The notes under the pieces were generated by a model. It had not been told where the DNA came from. It made no database searches and worked only from the letters and a program-made list of their open reading frames with translations. The position numbers and the translations under genes were made by a program. From Dorea sp. 5-2 (lineage in GTDB: Bacteria; Bacillota; Clostridia; Lachnospirales; Lachnospiraceae): a stretch of DNA of 64,000 nucleotides. Positions 62,266 through 64,000 of the stretch are shown one piece after another. Numbering within the stretch: the stretch's first letter is position 1; the number at the start of each line of letters is the position of its first letter. The stretch is taken from positions 156,814 through 220,813 of the forward strand of contig NZ_KE159759.1 in the NCBI RefSeq assembly GCF_000403455.2, given 5' to 3'.

Positions 62266-62883
62266 CTATTCTCCGTCACTGATCAACACAATCTTGTTGC
62301 TCCATCCTTCCAGTACCGGATTTTCTTCTACAGCTTTTACAAATTCGTCTGTAGCATCAATCGTTCCCACTTTCGTATATTCTCCCGTAATCTCGGCGTC
62401 ATGATAAAAGAGAATGATCCGGTTAGGTTCTGAATAATATACATCTCCTGCCTTTACAGATGTGACCGTTTCCGCGCCGGACGGAATCTCATAGCGGCTT
62501 GGTATATCATAATACTGCATATACTCCTATCCTTCAAAATTATCATAATCATAGATTGGGAGTCTCCAGTCTGAGGTGCCTACATGATATGCCACGGCTC
62601 TTGCGGTATCATTGTCCTCCAGCTCAATCGTAAACAGGACTCCGTTATCGCCAAAATGAACCTCCAGTGCGGTTGTATCCACCTGGCTGAAATCCTGTGA
62701 TTCCCCATCATTCGGTCCGGAAGCCTCATTCCTGCCGGCGTTCTCAGTTTGGGCAAGGCTGTCATCTCCTGCATCATTATCATCCCGTCCACAGCCTGTG
62801 ACTGCAGCCGCAATGCTTATCACTGCAATACTTACCATAAGTACAAACGCTGTCATCTTTTTCTTCAATGATTTAACTTTCAT
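62266..62883 (-). pseudogene. Cyclophilin-like lipoprotein interrupted by an in-frame amber codon
   Basis: From ATG 62883: signal and lipobox (SIAAAVTGC), acidic linker, and the first half of a cyclophilin-like domain (EVHFGDNGVLFTIELEDNDT, HVGTSDWRLPIYDYDNFEG), then TAG at 62527-62529. The same frame continues EYMQYYDIPSRYEIPSGAET, VKAGDVYYSEPNRIILFYHD to the true end at 62266. No frame change is needed, so one base substitution explains the split. It is a paralogue of the 60053-60763 lipoprotein. Confidence 0.85.
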
Positions 62884-63014
62884 TTTTCTGCTTTCCTTCT
62901 TTCATCTTTTTCTATTTCTCTATTTCCATCTGTCTTTACTATAAATCATTCAGCATTATATAACAAATACTTATATCCTATATTCTCACATGCTTTTTAG
63001 CTATATTATAGTGT

Positions 63015-63509
63015 TCATTCCGTCCACTCCGACAGTTCTATCCATTTTGTCAGTAATACCGCAAGATCTATTCTTCGAATCTTTCCAGATAACAACCAGG
63101 AAAAACCGGTAAATAATGCAACTACGAAAACGCCCGGAAGCAGTATCGCAAGGATATCTGGATGAGAGATAAAATCACTGATCCCCGCCAGTTTCATCAC
63201 AGCGCCTACCAATGGATCTGTGGCAGCAAAAGCCAGGACAATGCCTGCCGCCGACCCAAGAAGAGATACAGCCGTAAACCACAGCGCAAAGGAACGTCTC
63301 AACTGGCCGGCGGACAATCCTATGGATTGATAGATTCCAAGGTCTTTCTGTTCCGCCGCAAGAATCCGGTTACCTGTCATAATGGTCGTGATCAATATAA
63401 ACAGCATCACCATCAGATACATCACAACCAGCGCGACCTGCATGACACGGATGATCCCGAATAAACCCGGCCATGTATTTTCATGAACATGTACGTCACC
63501 TCCGTACAT
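63015..63509 (-). pseudogene. FtsX-like ABC permease C-terminal fragment
   Basis: The 164 residues contain three transmembrane segments and the FtsX/MacB-like core: LFILITTIMTGNRILAAEQK, KDLGIYQSIGLSAGQLRRSF and FSWLLSGKIRRIDLAVLL. Full permeases of this type have 350-800 residues; the large N-terminal part is missing, and the frame stops at the edge of the insertion sequence near 63510. It was probably cut by that element. Confidence 0.75.
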
Positions 63510-63665
63510 ACTCTGAGTACTCTCGGAAACTCACAGCCCTTGAAATCACTGCGTTTCCAGAGTTCCCTTATTTTTCTTCACCTCCACTTTTCAGGGGGGC
63601 TTACATTTTTTATATTTTTATCAAAAAATTTCCAAATTCCTATTGACAAATCTGCCAGTTTGTGC

Positions 63666-63709
63666 GGCCGCGTTATTCATTGCCAAAAAATGCAATGAAT
63701 AACGCGGCC
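63666..63709. repeat. 18-bp perfect inverted repeat in the IS leader
   Basis: The arms 63666-63683 and 63692-63709 are exact reverse complements with an eight-base loop. It lies 55 bases before the transposase ATG and would form a very stable hairpin in any transcript entering from outside, probably limiting transposase expression by readthrough. Confidence 0.9.
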
Positions 63710-63764
63710 CTTTGGTTAAGAAGAACTATCCACTTTTCAACCATACCAAAGGAGGACACATATT

Positions 63765-64000
63765 ATGTTAATTCACTGGCAGTCCCATCAGGAATATCTG
63801 GCTTTCCTGCATTAGACAAAAGTACATCTTGACTCTTCCCAACGCATAAGGCTTCATTCTGAATTTGCCGCTGTCCGGGAAAAACTGCGGATTCTTAATC
63901 TGGATCCGGTTATGGAGGATCTCTCCCAGTTCTATTCCCACACCGGACGGCCCGCTATCAACCAGGTGCAGATCATTCGCTCCCTTATCCTCATGGTGAT
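63765..64000 (+). pseudogene. Transposase start, with an amber codon at position 17 (partial)
   Basis: ATG 63765 has AAAGGAGG nine bases upstream. The frame reads LIHWQSHQEYLAFLH, TAG (63813-63815), then TKVHLDSSQRIRLHSEFAAV, LRILNLDPVMEDLSQFYSHT, GRPAINQVQIIRSLILMV to the window edge. The sequence after the stop resembles DDE transposases of IS1182/IS4-like elements. The stop suggests a dead copy unless a downstream start is used. The left IS end probably lies near 63510-63530; the stretch 63510-63764 contains no gene. Confidence 0.7.

Noticed and set aside
1..64000. CRISPR array, rRNA or tRNA genes
   Set aside because: No regularly spaced direct repeats, no rRNA segments and no tRNA cloverleaf were noticed on reading either strand.

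Overview
The window looks like a chromosomal segment of a Lachnospiraceae-type Clostridia (inference). Supporting signs are an anaerobic, early-cobalt corrin pathway (cbiD, cbiG, cbiF, cbiH, cbiET), strong Shine-Dalgarno sequences, Clostridia-style cobA-hemD and cobU-cbiC fusions, a dnaG-rpoD-trmK block and an infC-rpmI-rplT operon with a leader attenuator. The main chromosome is moderately GC-rich; islands on the right half are clearly AT-richer. Nearly every gene lies on the minus strand, so the native reading order runs from high to low coordinates.

Region 1 (1-26.4 kb) is an almost complete adenosylcobalamin pathway. A cobalamin riboswitch at about 24.18-24.39 kb heads a roughly 24-kb run: NEAT-like/binding-lobe fusion, BtuF-, BtuC- and BtuD-like importer, cbiD, cbiF, cbiH, cbiET, cbiA, cobT, cobS, cobC, cbiB, cobD, cbiP, cobU, cobU-cbiC, cbiL, an ABC-2 exporter pair, a second NEAT-like membrane protein, a BioY-like S component, hemC, cobA-hemD and the start of a lipoprotein that may be a CbiK-type chelatase. 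cbiJ and cbiG sit upstream of the riboswitch, so they are outside its direct control. Many junctions are ATGA overlaps, which suggests translational coupling.

Region 2 (26.4-31.3 kb) holds a DHHW/MBOAT pair for glycan acylation, an MNT nucleotidyltransferase whose HEPN partner is decayed, and a secreted coiled-coil/3D-domain cell wall protein. Region 3 (31.5-41.7 kb) is core housekeeping: rplT, rpmI, infC (AUU start, attenuated leader), a TGS-uridine kinase protein, Nif3-like, trmK, rpoD, dnaG, dgt and a two-domain PPK2 polyphosphate kinase.

Region 4 (41.8-49.3 kb) is accessory. It carries a zinc-ribbon/TPR/WG-repeat protein, a DUF2871 membrane module, and an AT-rich plus-strand three-gene module ending in a SecB-like chaperone, which resembles a toxin-antitoxin-chaperone (CmdTAC-like) phage-defence operon. 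Remnants of a HipA-like kinase and an AAA ATPase follow, around a flavin reductase-rubredoxin gene.

Region 5 (49.4-57.6 kb) is a surface-acylation biosynthetic cluster: SGNH protein, MBOAT, ACP, MaoC dehydratase, split transketolase, aldo/keto reductase, FkbH-like HAD protein and a 5'-truncated acetyltransferase. The FkbH-like gene carries an 8-G tract that puts it out of frame, so it is a candidate phase-variable switch. Region 6 (57.6-64 kb) is mobile and decaying DNA: an unusual transposase-like gene, regulator remnants, cyclophilin-like lipoproteins (one split by an amber codon), DUF3737, LysE, a truncated FtsX permease and the start of an insertion sequence whose transposase has an early amber stop.
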